From the NCBI GenBank assembly GCA_027030245.1, contig JALVFE010000038.1, forward strand, positions 112,664-176,663: 64,000 bases of DNA, given 5' to 3'. Origin of the DNA: Melioribacteraceae bacterium. Lineage in GTDB: Bacteria; Bacteroidota; Ignavibacteria; Ignavibacteriales; Melioribacteraceae. Each line of letters begins with the position of its first letter. Within the stretch, counting starts at the first letter, position 1. The position numbers were made by a program, and so were the translations under genes. Under the pieces are notes generated by a model that had not been told where the DNA came from, ran no database searches, and saw only the letters and a program-made list of their open reading frames with translations. Positions 17,424-26,874 of the stretch are shown here, piece after piece.

Positions 17424-20048
17424 ATGCGGTTGCTGATTCTTGTAATATCGGTTTTTCTGTTGAACGCATTACAAGCATTTGGGCAAACCAGCGGCAAAAT
17501 CGCCGGAAGGGTTGTGGATGAAAACGGTGAACCTTTAATCGGCGCAAACGTTCTTGTAGTTGGAACCAACAGAGGTGCAGCAACCGATGCAGATGGATAT
17601 TATTCGATACTCAACTTAAGAGCCGGAGTTTATTCGTTGAAGTTTGCCTTTATCGGTTATCAAACTAAAATAGTAAAAAATGTAAAAGTATATTCCGATA
17701 GAACAACAAAAGTGGATGTCCGTCTTCACTCCCAAGCCGTACAATCCGAAGAAGTAATTGTGGAGGCTGAAAAACCGCTGGTGGAAGTTAATCTTACAAG
17801 TTCCGTTGCTACTGTGACAAACGAAGATATCGAAAAATTACCGGTGCAAAGTTTATCGGAGATTGTAAATTTACAAGCAGGAGTTGTCGACGGGCATTTC
17901 AGAGGCGGCAGACTCGGCGAAGTGCAATATCAAGTAGACGGAGTCACTGTTAATAACCCGTATAACAATTCTTCAACTCTCAAACTGGACCGTTCGGTGT
18001 TACAAGAAGTACAAGTTATCAGTGGCACGTTCGACGCAAAATACGGACAGGCAATGTCCGGAGTGGTGAATGCCGTATTAAAAACCGGATCGGAAAAATT
18101 TGAAATCAGCGGTGAATTATACGGCGGAGATTATTTTACAACGGATACAAAAAGATATCCGCACAATGATACTTTCAATCCGTTATCAATACGGAATTAC
18201 CAGCTTACATTAAACGGTCCCGCTATTTTTCCAAATACAACATTTTTGTTGAACGGAAGAATGTATGTAAACCTTGGTTATTTATTTGGGATAAGGAGAT
18301 TCAGACCAACGGACAAATCGGATTTTGAGAAAAAAATATATAACCCGGCCGGCGATAATGAATTAGTGCCAATGCAAGTAACTCGCGAGTGGAGCGGGCA
18401 AGCCAAAATTTCAAACCGTAGTATTAGTAATGTGCAATTAAGTTATCAGGCAATATTTAACTTAATATCAGGAACCCGTTACGATCATGCGTTTAGATTG
18501 AATCCCGATGGTATTACAAGCCAGAAAAAATTTTCGCTTACTCACGGACTCGATTTTACTCATACCCTTTCCGATAAAATGTTTTACAAAATCAGCTTAA
18601 GACAAAATTATTTTGATTATAGTGATTATAAATACAAAGACTTGTATGACCCGAGATACTTGGAAGCCGGTCAACCCAAAGGTGATCCTAACTACGAAGA
18701 CGGTGCAATAATTCAAGGGGTAAGCCTGGGGAGATTTATTCAAAAAACAAATTCCGGAATATTTAAATCCCAATTTACTTGGCAAGTGGACCGGATAAAT
18801 TTTGTTGAAACCGGAGCGGAGTTTGAGTATTCCGAGCTCTCTTTTGGAAGTCCGGGTTTTCTCGATTTTGTTACCGAAAACGGGATTCAGAAATTAAAAC
18901 CCAGATTAGGCACAAAGCCGGAAGATCCTAAAGTGGAAACTTATTATCCCCATCAATTTGCTGCTTATTTACAAGACAGAATTGAATGGGGCGATATAGT
19001 TGTAAGAATGGGTTTACGGTTTCAGCTATTCGATGCAAATGCAAAAGTCCCGAGCGATTATCAAAATCCTGCAAACGCTATAAGCAATGCTCCAAAATCG
19101 AGATTGGTAAAAACTTCCGTTAAAACATCTTTGGCTCCGCGGTTGGGATTCAGTTTCCCCTTAACAGATCATTCGTCCGTTTACTTTTCTTACGGTCATT
19201 TCTATCAAATGCCGAACTTAAATTCACTTTATAATAATTCTAATTATTTAATTCTTAAAAACTTGCAAGCCGGTGGAATAAGTTACGGCGTTATGGGCAA
19301 TCCTGATTTGAAACCGCAAAAAACCATACAATACGAAGTCGGTCTGAAACAAGCAATCTCCCAACATTTCGGGTTGGAAGCGACTTTCTTTTATAAAGAT
19401 ATTAGGGATTTGTTGGGAACCGAATTTGTTTCTACGTACACCGCTGCGGAATATGCACGGTTAACCAATGTTGATTTCGGAAGTGCTTACGGATTTACGA
19501 TTGCATTGGACCAAAGGAGAATAGGAGCATTAAGCAGTTCGGTAGACTATACATTACAATTTGCCAACGGAAACTCCAGCGATCCCAACGAAACGGCAAA
19601 CCGTGCTGCGGCTGGCAAAGACCCGAGACCCCGCGATATCCCTTTTAATTGGGACCAGCGGCACACTTTAAATGCAACTATAATTTATTCCGAACCCGAT
19701 AATTATTCGTTTAGCACAATCATTAAATATGGAAGTGGTCAACCATACACTCCGGCAATAGGAACGGGATTTAATGCCGATTTGGAAACCAATTCCGGGA
19801 GAAAGAGCGGATATGTACTTGTCGATTTCCGGGCTGAAAAATACTTTAAGATCGGAGAATTTAATTTAGGAATATTCTTCAGAGTATTTAACTTATTGAA
19901 TACACATTTTGTCAACGGATTTGTTTTCCCGAATACGGGAAGCCCTGATTATTCCCAATTTCCGGTACTTGACAGAGTACAATTGGCAAACCCGGGCAGA
20001 TTCTATCCGCCGAGAAGAATTGAAATTGGGGTGTCATTCAGAAGGTAA
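17424..20048 (+). CDS. TonB-dependent outer-membrane receptor
   Basis: This 874-residue protein has a signal peptide (residues 1-20, ending LQAFG). A carboxypeptidase-regulatory-like beta domain covers about 25-105 (GRVVDENGEPLIGANVLVVG). The plug domain covers about 115-240 (LPVQSLSEIVNLQAGVVDGH; QYQVDGVTVNNPY; AKYGQAMSGVVNAVLKTGSE). A 22-strand-type barrel follows and ends in an aromatic/Arg C-terminus. It should import oligosaccharide across the outer membrane using TonB energy. It is shorter than typical SusC and no SusD-like gene follows; instead a 1,087-residue FN3 protein starts 4 bases after its stop. The transported ligand is inferred from context. Confidence 0.9.
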   Translation: MRLLILVISVFLLNALQAFGQTSGKIAGRVVDENGEPLIGANVLVVGTNRGAATDADGYYSILNLRAGVYSLKFAFIGYQTKIVKNVKVYSDRTTKVDVRLHSQAVQSEEVIVEAEKPLVEVNLTSSVATVTNEDIEKLPVQSLSEIVNLQAGVVDGHFRGGRLGEVQYQVDGVTVNNPYNNSSTLKLDRSVLQEVQVISGTFDAKYGQAMSGVVNAVLKTGSEKFEISGELYGGDYFTTDTKRYPHNDTFNPLSIRNYQLTLNGPAIFPNTTFLLNGRMYVNLGYLFGIRRFRPTDKSDFEKKIYNPAGDNELVPMQVTREWSGQAKISNRSISNVQLSYQAIFNLISGTRYDHAFRLNPDGITSQKKFSLTHGLDFTHTLSDKMFYKISLRQNYFDYSDYKYKDLYDPRYLEAGQPKGDPNYEDGAIIQGVSLGRFIQKTNSGIFKSQFTWQVDRINFVETGAEFEYSELSFGSPGFLDFVTENGIQKLKPRLGTKPEDPKVETYYPHQFAAYLQDRIEWGDIVVRMGLRFQLFDANAKVPSDYQNPANAISNAPKSRLVKTSVKTSLAPRLGFSFPLTDHSSVYFSYGHFYQMPNLNSLYNNSNYLILKNLQAGGISYGVMGNPDLKPQKTIQYEVGLKQAISQHFGLEATFFYKDIRDLLGTEFVSTYTAAEYARLTNVDFGSAYGFTIALDQRRIGALSSSVDYTLQFANGNSSDPNETANRAAAGKDPRPRDIPFNWDQRHTLNATIIYSEPDNYSFSTIIKYGSGQPYTPAIGTGFNADLETNSGRKSGYVLVDFRAEKYFKIGEFNLGIFFRVFNLLNTHFVNGFVFPNTGSPDYSQFPVLDRVQLANPGRFYPPRRIEIGVSFRR

Positions 20049-20052
20049 CAAT

Positions 20053-23000
20053 ATGTTTAATCAAAAAAAATTATTTATAATTATTGCTTTTTTGTTTAGT
20101 CTAAATTATCCAGCTTATGCACAAAATTATTTGCCGGTGGTGCCGGATTCCTTACGCGGAGCAATAGATCAAGAAAGGGAAGGACAACACGATGCAAACA
20201 GTATAAGGACAAAATTTTTCAATTTCGGAATGGTTGGGGATTATCCGCGCGATCCAATAAACGTGGATGTTACCGTATTTCATTCGATGGAATGGCCCAA
20301 AGGCTCGGGAGAAAATTATAGCGACGGTCATACTCCATTTGTTTTGGCAAAAGTGGAACAAAACAATGGTACAGATGCTTATATAATGGAAACCGGTTAC
20401 CGCGAACGCCAAGCGCGAAGCCCGTTTCATCCCGATAGAGTAATGCGATTTGAACCGCGACCGGGTTATTTTCAACCCGACCCAACAATTAACAAAGGCA
20501 GATCCGTTGCAATGAGTAACGACCCGCGAACTTGGCCCGATGCCTGGATCGATAAGCTGGACGATCCCGATGATCCCGGATGGAGTGGTTCGTGGAACGG
20601 TTATTTCGGAAAAGCACCGGGCGCAGATCAAGAAAGCTTTGTTGTCTACGACGATAATTTTTACGACGCATGGAATTTCTTTCCCGACGACAGGGATCAT
20701 ACAAGGCACGGTTTGGGTTTGAAAATAGAACAACGCGGTTTCCAATGGGCTAATCCGCAAGCAGGAAATGTAATTTTTTGGCACTACGACATTACGAACG
20801 AAGGCACCACTACCTACAACAACAATATTATTTTCGGACTGTATATGGATTCCGGCGTGGGCGGATCGGGTATCGGTGTGGACGGTATACCGGAATCGGA
20901 CGATGATAATGCATTTTTCGATAAGTCAATAGGACTTAACATCGTTTACACGTGGGATAAATTCGGCCACGGTATGAGAGGTCCAACGGGTTATCTTGGT
21001 TATTCATATATGGAAACCCCGGGAAATCCGTTTAACGGATTAGACGACGACCTTAACGGAGTAACCGATGAAAAGCGCGATGGCGGTCCGGGAGAAAAAA
21101 TTGAAGGACAAGAGAATATTCTGGCTTATGTTCAAACTCATTACGACCTCCAGAAATTTGAAGAATTTTTTCAAGGACCGATTGAAGAAAGACCTGCTTT
21201 CAAAGCAGGCGTTTGGTGGACGGGAGACGAAGATATGGATTGGGTTGCGGAATTTCATGATACCGGTGCTGACGGCGTATTCGCATCTAAAGATAATCCG
21301 CCGGATACGGGCGAAAAAGACGGAATCCCTACACCTGGTGAACCTAATTTCGATAAAACCGATATTGACGAATCCGATCAAATCGGATTAACGGGTTTCA
21401 AGATGAATAGAATTAAAGCCGGAGCCGGTTCACCCACAACTGAAGTAGATAACATAGTATTTTTTATGGATGAAAATAAGTGGCCCCAAAGATTGTACGA
21501 TATGTTTACTTCCGATGAGCCTTTCGATGCACCGTTGGTTTTGAATTATAATATAGGATTTTTATTTGCCTCCGGTCCTTTTATCCTGGAAGCAGGTAAA
21601 AAAGAAAGATTTAGTCTTGCACAAGGTTTCGGTTCTAATTTGCGTGAACTTGAAAATACGGCAAGAGTTGTTACGCAAATTTATAAAGCGAACTATCAAT
21701 TTGCAGTACCTCCGCCGTTGCCTACGGTAAACGCTACCGCGGGCGACGGTTTTGTCACCCTAACTTGGGATGACCTCGCAGAAAGGGCGTTCGATCCGAT
21801 TACACTTAAAAACGATTTTGAAGGCTATAGAATTTACAGAAGTACCGATCCCTCTTTTTTAGATCCCAAAGTTATTTACACGGCTACGGGAACGCGACCC
21901 TTTGGTAATGGAAAACCTGTTGCACAATTCGATTTAATCGACGGAATTTACGGCTTTTCGAAAACTACAGTTGAAGGAGTTAGTTATTTCTTAGGAAATG
22001 AAACCGGTATTACTCATACTTTTACGGATTCAACTGTTACAAACGGACAATTATATTATTACGCAGTTACCGCTTACGATACGGGTTCGGATTCTTTGGT
22101 AATTTATCCTTCGGAAAATTCTATAACGGTAAGTCAAACATTAAGAGGCGGAATTATTTTACCGAAAAACATTGTGCAAGTACGGCCAAATCCGCCCGTA
22201 ATGGGGTACCGCCCTGCCCAAGTTATTAACGTTCGCCATTCAAAAGGAAACGGCAAGGGCATTGTTCGCGTTGAAGTTAAGAATTCCGATAAAGTACCGG
22301 ACGGTCATCTTTTCAAAATAGTTTTCGATTCTCCTCCCGACAGTGTGAGAGCCGTAAATTATAAATTGATAGACGAAACGGAAGGCGATACGCTTATTGA
22401 ATTCGGAAACGATTTGGAAGGACGAGGAATCGGTCAGGTTTGTAAAGGACTTTTACCGGTTATTTCAACTCCGCATAAAGTAACAATAGATTCGGTGAAT
22501 ACTAAGTTCAAAGAAGGTTCTAAAACAAATGTTAAGTTAAGTGTGAGATATGTCGAATCGAAAAACACACTACCATCTAATCTGAAAAGACCTGGCTACC
22601 CCGAAAATTTTGAAATACGCTTTAGCAATTCCATTGTAGATACTTCTTTGCCGTACAGTATTTTCCCCGCCGTGCCGGTTAAGTTTTCGGTTTATGCACT
22701 AACGGAAAACGGCGAGTTAAAAATGAAATTCAGATTTCAAGATAGGGACGGGGATAATACGCTTAGCAACCCCGATGATGTTCTGGAAATAGTTACTTAT
22801 TCTCATGCGCAACCTACAGTACCTAAAGTTACTTGGAGCATAAAAATTGATACGGCAGGACAATCGCAAACCGGTTCTTTTATTTTACCGGGCGACGGTG
22901 ATGTGTTTTTTGTTTCCGTTGATAAACCCTTCGGCTCCGGAGATGAATTTGAATTTGCAACGGTTGCTCAGAAAGTAGACAGTAAATTACTGCGGGAAAA

Positions 23001-23316
23001 CAAAGAGAACCCGTACGTTGTCCCAAATCCTTACGTTGGTGCAGCCAGTTTTGAACCGCAAAGATTTGCGGTTTCCGGTAGAGGTGAACGGAGAATGGAG
23101 TTCAGGAATATTCCGCCGGATTGTACGATCCGTATTTACACCGTGAACGGTGAATTGGTTAAAACATTGCATCACGATGGTAATATATTACACGGTTTTA
23201 TAGCATGGGATTTAAGAACCAAGGATAACCTTGAAGTTGCACCGGGTTTATATATTTATCACGTTGAAGCTCCCGGGAAAGAACCTTTTATCGGAAAATT
23301 TGCAATTATAAAATAG
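20053..23316 (+). CDS. Large secreted FN3 protein paired with the TonB receptor
   Basis: The ATG at 20053 gives a signal peptide (MFNQKKLFIIIAFLFSLNYP, then AYA). An in-frame upstream start at 19909 would lie inside the receptor gene and is rejected. The 1,087-residue protein is rich in Asp, Gly and aromatic residues. An FN3-like domain lies near residues 550-700 (FVTLTWDDLAERAFDP; EGYRIYRSTDPSFLDPKVIY). The C-terminus resembles a FlgD/type IX-like beta domain (NPYVVPNPYVG; CTIRIYTVNGELVKTLHHDG). I cannot name the first 500 residues. Its position directly after the receptor suggests a surface partner, perhaps in the place SusD normally takes. That role is inference. Confidence 0.8.
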   Translation: MFNQKKLFIIIAFLFSLNYPAYAQNYLPVVPDSLRGAIDQEREGQHDANSIRTKFFNFGMVGDYPRDPINVDVTVFHSMEWPKGSGENYSDGHTPFVLAKVEQNNGTDAYIMETGYRERQARSPFHPDRVMRFEPRPGYFQPDPTINKGRSVAMSNDPRTWPDAWIDKLDDPDDPGWSGSWNGYFGKAPGADQESFVVYDDNFYDAWNFFPDDRDHTRHGLGLKIEQRGFQWANPQAGNVIFWHYDITNEGTTTYNNNIIFGLYMDSGVGGSGIGVDGIPESDDDNAFFDKSIGLNIVYTWDKFGHGMRGPTGYLGYSYMETPGNPFNGLDDDLNGVTDEKRDGGPGEKIEGQENILAYVQTHYDLQKFEEFFQGPIEERPAFKAGVWWTGDEDMDWVAEFHDTGADGVFASKDNPPDTGEKDGIPTPGEPNFDKTDIDESDQIGLTGFKMNRIKAGAGSPTTEVDNIVFFMDENKWPQRLYDMFTSDEPFDAPLVLNYNIGFLFASGPFILEAGKKERFSLAQGFGSNLRELENTARVVTQIYKANYQFAVPPPLPTVNATAGDGFVTLTWDDLAERAFDPITLKNDFEGYRIYRSTDPSFLDPKVIYTATGTRPFGNGKPVAQFDLIDGIYGFSKTTVEGVSYFLGNETGITHTFTDSTVTNGQLYYYAVTAYDTGSDSLVIYPSENSITVSQTLRGGIILPKNIVQVRPNPPVMGYRPAQVINVRHSKGNGKGIVRVEVKNSDKVPDGHLFKIVFDSPPDSVRAVNYKLIDETEGDTLIEFGNDLEGRGIGQVCKGLLPVISTPHKVTIDSVNTKFKEGSKTNVKLSVRYVESKNTLPSNLKRPGYPENFEIRFSNSIVDTSLPYSIFPAVPVKFSVYALTENGELKMKFRFQDRDGDNTLSNPDDVLEIVTYSHAQPTVPKVTWSIKIDTAGQSQTGSFILPGDGDVFFVSVDKPFGSGDEFEFATVAQKVDSKLLRENKENPYVVPNPYVGAASFEPQRFAVSGRGERRMEFRNIPPDCTIRIYTVNGELVKTLHHDGNILHGFIAWDLRTKDNLEVAPGLYIYHVEAPGKEPFIGKFAIIK

Positions 23317-23327
23317 CCGGATTATTG

Positions 23328-24350
23328 ATGAATACTTTTGGGAAAATTTTTGCAATCTTATTTTGTGGTTTTATATTAAACTCTACCGGTTTGAATGCTC
23401 AAACCAAAGTCGGTACAACAATCGGGCAATTTCTTAAAATAACCCCCAGCGCACGGGCAAACGGTATGGGAAATTCAAGTACCTCGCTTACCGGTGAACC
23501 GAGTGCTTCATTTTATAATCCTGCTGTACTCGGAAGAGTGGAAGGGTTTAATGTACAATTAACCCACAACGAATGGTTGGCGGATATCAATTATAATTAT
23601 GTAATATCTTCTATGTCTATAGAATCTTTGGGAACGTTTTCCTTTCAGGTAATTTCGCTCAATTCGGGAGAGATAGACGTTAGAACGGTAGAACAACCAC
23701 TCGGCACCGGGGAAAGATATTCGGTATCCAACGTTGCAATAGGTATAGGATATGGAATTAAATTAACGGATCGTGTGTCCGTAGGTTTTCAAATCAATTA
23801 TCTCCAAGAGTCGATTTGGCATAGTAAACTTTCGACTTACGGTTTGAATTTCGGGGTTTTATATAAGGTGGCAGAAAACAGTTTAACTCTTGGTGCAAGC
23901 ATATCTAATTTCGGGCCGAGAGCCAAATATGCTGGAAGGGATTTATTCATTGATCACGATTTTGATCCCGCTAAACATGGTGATAACGATGCAATCCCTT
24001 CGGAAATACGGACAGACGAATTTTCACTTCCAACTTTGTTCAGAGTCGGTGTTTCTTATCCTCTGCAAATTTCGGAATACAATAAATTTACTTTTTCCGT
24101 GGACGCAGTACATCCGAACGATAACGACGAAAGCTTAAACTTAGGAATGGAATGGCAATTCCTCGATATGTTTTCATTGAGAGGGGGATACCGCGATTTG
24201 TTTTTAACCGATTCGGAGGGTGGGCTTGTATTCGGAGCCGGAATTAACATTAACTTTCTCACAGATTATAAAATCAGCTTCGACTACGCGTGGTCCGATT
24301 ACGGAAGATTGGAACAAGTACACCGGTTTACTTTGGGGATTCAATTTTAA
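23328..24350 (+). CDS. PorV/PorQ-family outer-membrane protein
   Basis: This 340-residue protein has a signal peptide ending LNAQ. It shows the family's N-terminal pattern GQFLKITPSARANGMGNSST followed by PSASFYNPAVLGRVEG, and then beta-barrel-like alternation to a terminal Phe (FTLGIQF). PorV-like proteins are outer-membrane barrels that work with type IX secretion, delivering sorting-domain proteins to the surface; others in the family have no known role. Several sorting-domain proteins are encoded in this locus. It follows the FN3 protein by 11 bases and precedes the lipoprotein glucanase by 7, so it is part of the same transcript. Confidence 0.82.
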   Translation: MNTFGKIFAILFCGFILNSTGLNAQTKVGTTIGQFLKITPSARANGMGNSSTSLTGEPSASFYNPAVLGRVEGFNVQLTHNEWLADINYNYVISSMSIESLGTFSFQVISLNSGEIDVRTVEQPLGTGERYSVSNVAIGIGYGIKLTDRVSVGFQINYLQESIWHSKLSTYGLNFGVLYKVAENSLTLGASISNFGPRAKYAGRDLFIDHDFDPAKHGDNDAIPSEIRTDEFSLPTLFRVGVSYPLQISEYNKFTFSVDAVHPNDNDESLNLGMEWQFLDMFSLRGGYRDLFLTDSEGGLVFGAGININFLTDYKISFDYAWSDYGRLEQVHRFTLGIQF

Positions 24351-24357
24351 TATATTG

Positions 24358-25782
24358 ATGAATAAATTTTTACAAAAATTAAATTTTATGAAATCTGTTC
24401 AAATTTTTTTATTAATTACTTCCATTTCCCTTTCCTCATGCTTTATGATTGAAAATTCCGGGCGGGCGGATTCCTTTGTTTACAAAAATAAAAGAAATTT
24501 CGACGTTAAAAAGTTTATAGACACTTTACAGCATAGAACGTTTCTTTACTTTATTAACGAAACCGATTTCGAAACGGGATTGGTAAAAGACCGTTCGACC
24601 GCAAACTCTCCGGCGTCAATAGCCGCAATGGGTTTTGCCTTACCGGTTTGGGCAATAGGTGCTGAGAATTTGTGGATATCCAGAAATGAAGCTGCTCAAC
24701 GAACCCTGAACATGCTAAAATTTTTGTTATACTCAAAACAAAGTCCCGAACCCGATGCTACAGGTTATAAAGGTCTATATTATCATTTTCTCGATATGAA
24801 AACCGGTAAGAGAACTTGGAACAGCGAACTTTCCACTATAGATACGGCTTGGCTTTTGGGCGGAATTATATTTGCTTCGAATTATTTTAACCGTCAAAAT
24901 CCGGTTGAAGAAAAAATACGCCGGTTTTCCGATTCTTTAATAGCAAGAGTGGATTGGGATTGGCTAACGTCGAAATATGAAAATGAATTTTTGGGGACCA
25001 TAACTTTGGGTTGGAAACCCGAGAGCGGATTCGATAAAATCGGATGGGTCGGTTACAACGAAGGTTTGTTTCTTTATATTTTAGCTGCCGGTTTGGGATA
25101 TAATAACTACAAGACAGCCTACAAAAAATGGCTGAGCACTTACCGGTGGAAAGAACCTTTCAAAGGTTTGTCGCATGTTATTTTTCCGCCACTTTTCGGA
25201 CACCAATATCCCCACATGTATATAGATTTCCGCAATCTGCGAGATGAATTTATGAGAAAGAAAAATATCGACTATTTCGAAAATTCAAGAAGAGCTGTTC
25301 TTACACAATGGAAATATGCAATTTTGAATCCGCAAGATTGGAAAGGTTACGATTCTCTTACTTGGGGATTAACCGCCTGCGATGGACCGGGACCGGCTTT
25401 TAATGACAACGGTAAAAAATTTAATTGGTATATTGCAAGGGGAACAAGCGGTCCGGAAATAGTAATGAATGACGACGGAACTATCGCTCCAACCGCTGCG
25501 GCGGCGTCAATAGTTTTTGCTCCGGAATTGGTTGCGAAAACTGTTTTCAATATGTTTGTGAAATACGGGAAGAAAGGTCTTTGGGGAAAATACGGTTTTG
25601 TAGATGCTTTTAATCCCACACTAAATTGGTATGACAAAGATTACTTGGCAATCGATCAAGGTCCGATTGTAATAATGATTCAAAACTACAAAAACGGTTT
25701 TGTTTGGAAATATACGATGAAGGATTCCATCATAATTAACGGATTGAAAAAGTTGGGTTTTGTTAAGATTAGCGGAAATTAG
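24358..25782 (+). CDS. GH144-like (PF10091) glucanase, lipoprotein
   Basis: The frame is open further upstream, but the ATG at 24358 (or 24388) gives a lipoprotein signal with lipobox LSSC; the 24358 start makes 474 residues. The whole mature chain is the 'glycoamylase' domain: HRTFLYFINETDFETGLVKD, DTAWLLGGIIFASNYF, GWVGYNEGLFLYILAAGL, DDGTIAPTAAAASIVFAP and YLAIDQGPIVIMIQNYKNGF. It is a clear paralogue of the secreted enzyme at 9886 but lacks FN3 and sorting domains. It is probably lipid-anchored in the periplasm or outer membrane and acts on shorter beta-glucans after import. Endo-beta-1,2-glucanase activity is inferred from GH144 family knowledge. Confidence 0.85.
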   Translation: MNKFLQKLNFMKSVQIFLLITSISLSSCFMIENSGRADSFVYKNKRNFDVKKFIDTLQHRTFLYFINETDFETGLVKDRSTANSPASIAAMGFALPVWAIGAENLWISRNEAAQRTLNMLKFLLYSKQSPEPDATGYKGLYYHFLDMKTGKRTWNSELSTIDTAWLLGGIIFASNYFNRQNPVEEKIRRFSDSLIARVDWDWLTSKYENEFLGTITLGWKPESGFDKIGWVGYNEGLFLYILAAGLGYNNYKTAYKKWLSTYRWKEPFKGLSHVIFPPLFGHQYPHMYIDFRNLRDEFMRKKNIDYFENSRRAVLTQWKYAILNPQDWKGYDSLTWGLTACDGPGPAFNDNGKKFNWYIARGTSGPEIVMNDDGTIAPTAAAASIVFAPELVAKTVFNMFVKYGKKGLWGKYGFVDAFNPTLNWYDKDYLAIDQGPIVIMIQNYKNGFVWKYTMKDSIIINGLKKLGFVKISGN

Positions 25783-25785
25783 TTA

Positions 25786-26874
25786 ATGGCTACCTTCGAA
25801 TTAAAAAATGTATCCAAAATTTATGACGGAAAGGTTACCGCGGTTCAGAATATAAATCTGGCGGCAGACGATGGTGAACTCGTTGTGTTAGTAGGACCTT
25901 CCGGCTGCGGAAAAACAACCGTGCTTAGAATGATTGCCGGTCTGGAAGAAATTACCGAGGGGGAATTAATTATCGACGGAAAAATAATGAATGATGTTCC
26001 TCCCAAAGACAGGGATATTGCAATGGTATTCCAAAATTATGCTCTTTATCCTCACATGACTGTCTACGAAAATATGTCATTCGGATTACGTTTAAGAAAA
26101 GTAAGTAAAAACGAAATTGACAAAAGAGTAATGAACGCAGCCGGAATTTTAGGATTGGAAAATTTATTGAATAGAAAGCCTGCTGCTCTTTCGGGCGGAC
26201 AAAGGCAACGTGTTGCTTTAGGCCGGGCAATTGTACGGAATCCTAAAATATTTTTGTTCGACGAACCTTTGAGTAATTTGGATGCAAAATTAAGAACTCA
26301 AATGAGAGCCGAAATACTGAAATTACACAGGGAACTACAAGCAACAATGGTTTACGTTACTCACGATCAAATCGAGGCAATGACTTTGGGAGATAAGATT
26401 GTTGTTCTCAACGAAGGTAAAGTACAGCAAATAGGCAAGCCTCTGGAATTGTTTGATAAACCGGTTAATAAATTTGTTGCCGCTTTTATAGGAACTCCGT
26501 CAATGAATTTTATTGAGGGTAAAATAGAACGCAACGGCGATTATGTTTTTGTCGGGGAAACCGGGTCATTTAGGTTAAAATTTAATATTCATAATTATGA
26601 TAAATTAAAAACATATGTTAATCAGTCGGTTGTTCTCGGATTCCGCCCGGAAGATATAAAATTAAGCGAAAATGAAACTGAAATTAAAGCGGTAATCGAA
26701 TTCATGGAAACCTTGGGAAGTGAAATAATTCTTTATTTGAAAATAGATGATGTTTCAGTTACCGGAAAAATAAATATGGTAACGGATTTGAAACCCGGCG
26801 GTAAAATATCGATCGAAATTAATGAAAACAAGTTGCATTTTTTTGATAGTACTACAAAACAGCGGATTAATTAA
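25786..26874 (+). CDS. Sugar ABC transporter ATP-binding protein, MsmK/UgpC/MalK type
   Basis: This 362-residue protein has Walker A GPSGCGKTT (residues 37-45), signature LSGGQRQRVALGRA, Walker B IFLFDEPLSNLD, and the H-loop in YVTHDQIEAMTLGD. A C-terminal TOBE-type regulatory domain covers about 240-360. It energises the importer whose binding protein and permeases lie at 12337-15309. MsmK-type ATPases often serve several CUT1 sugar importers, so it may be shared. It starts 3 bases after the glucanase gene and its stop codon overlaps the convergent glpD stop. Confidence 0.95.
   Translation: MATFELKNVSKIYDGKVTAVQNINLAADDGELVVLVGPSGCGKTTVLRMIAGLEEITEGELIIDGKIMNDVPPKDRDIAMVFQNYALYPHMTVYENMSFGLRLRKVSKNEIDKRVMNAAGILGLENLLNRKPAALSGGQRQRVALGRAIVRNPKIFLFDEPLSNLDAKLRTQMRAEILKLHRELQATMVYVTHDQIEAMTLGDKIVVLNEGKVQQIGKPLELFDKPVNKFVAAFIGTPSMNFIEGKIERNGDYVFVGETGSFRLKFNIHNYDKLKTYVNQSVVLGFRPEDIKLSENETEIKAVIEFMETLGSEIILYLKIDDVSVTGKINMVTDLKPGGKISIEINENKLHFFDSTTKQRIN

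Noticed and set aside
19909..20052. Upstream start for the FN3 protein, 48 codons earlier
   Set aside because: It lies inside the receptor gene and would bury the signal peptide that begins at 20053.
12337..26874. Reading the ABC importer as a glycerol-3-phosphate (Ugp) system because GDPD and glpD are adjacent
   Set aside because: The glp genes are convergent and separately transcribed; the binding protein and permeases sit among glycan enzymes under LacI-type sites, so a sugar oligomer is more likely. UgpC-type ATPases are shared among CUT1 systems.
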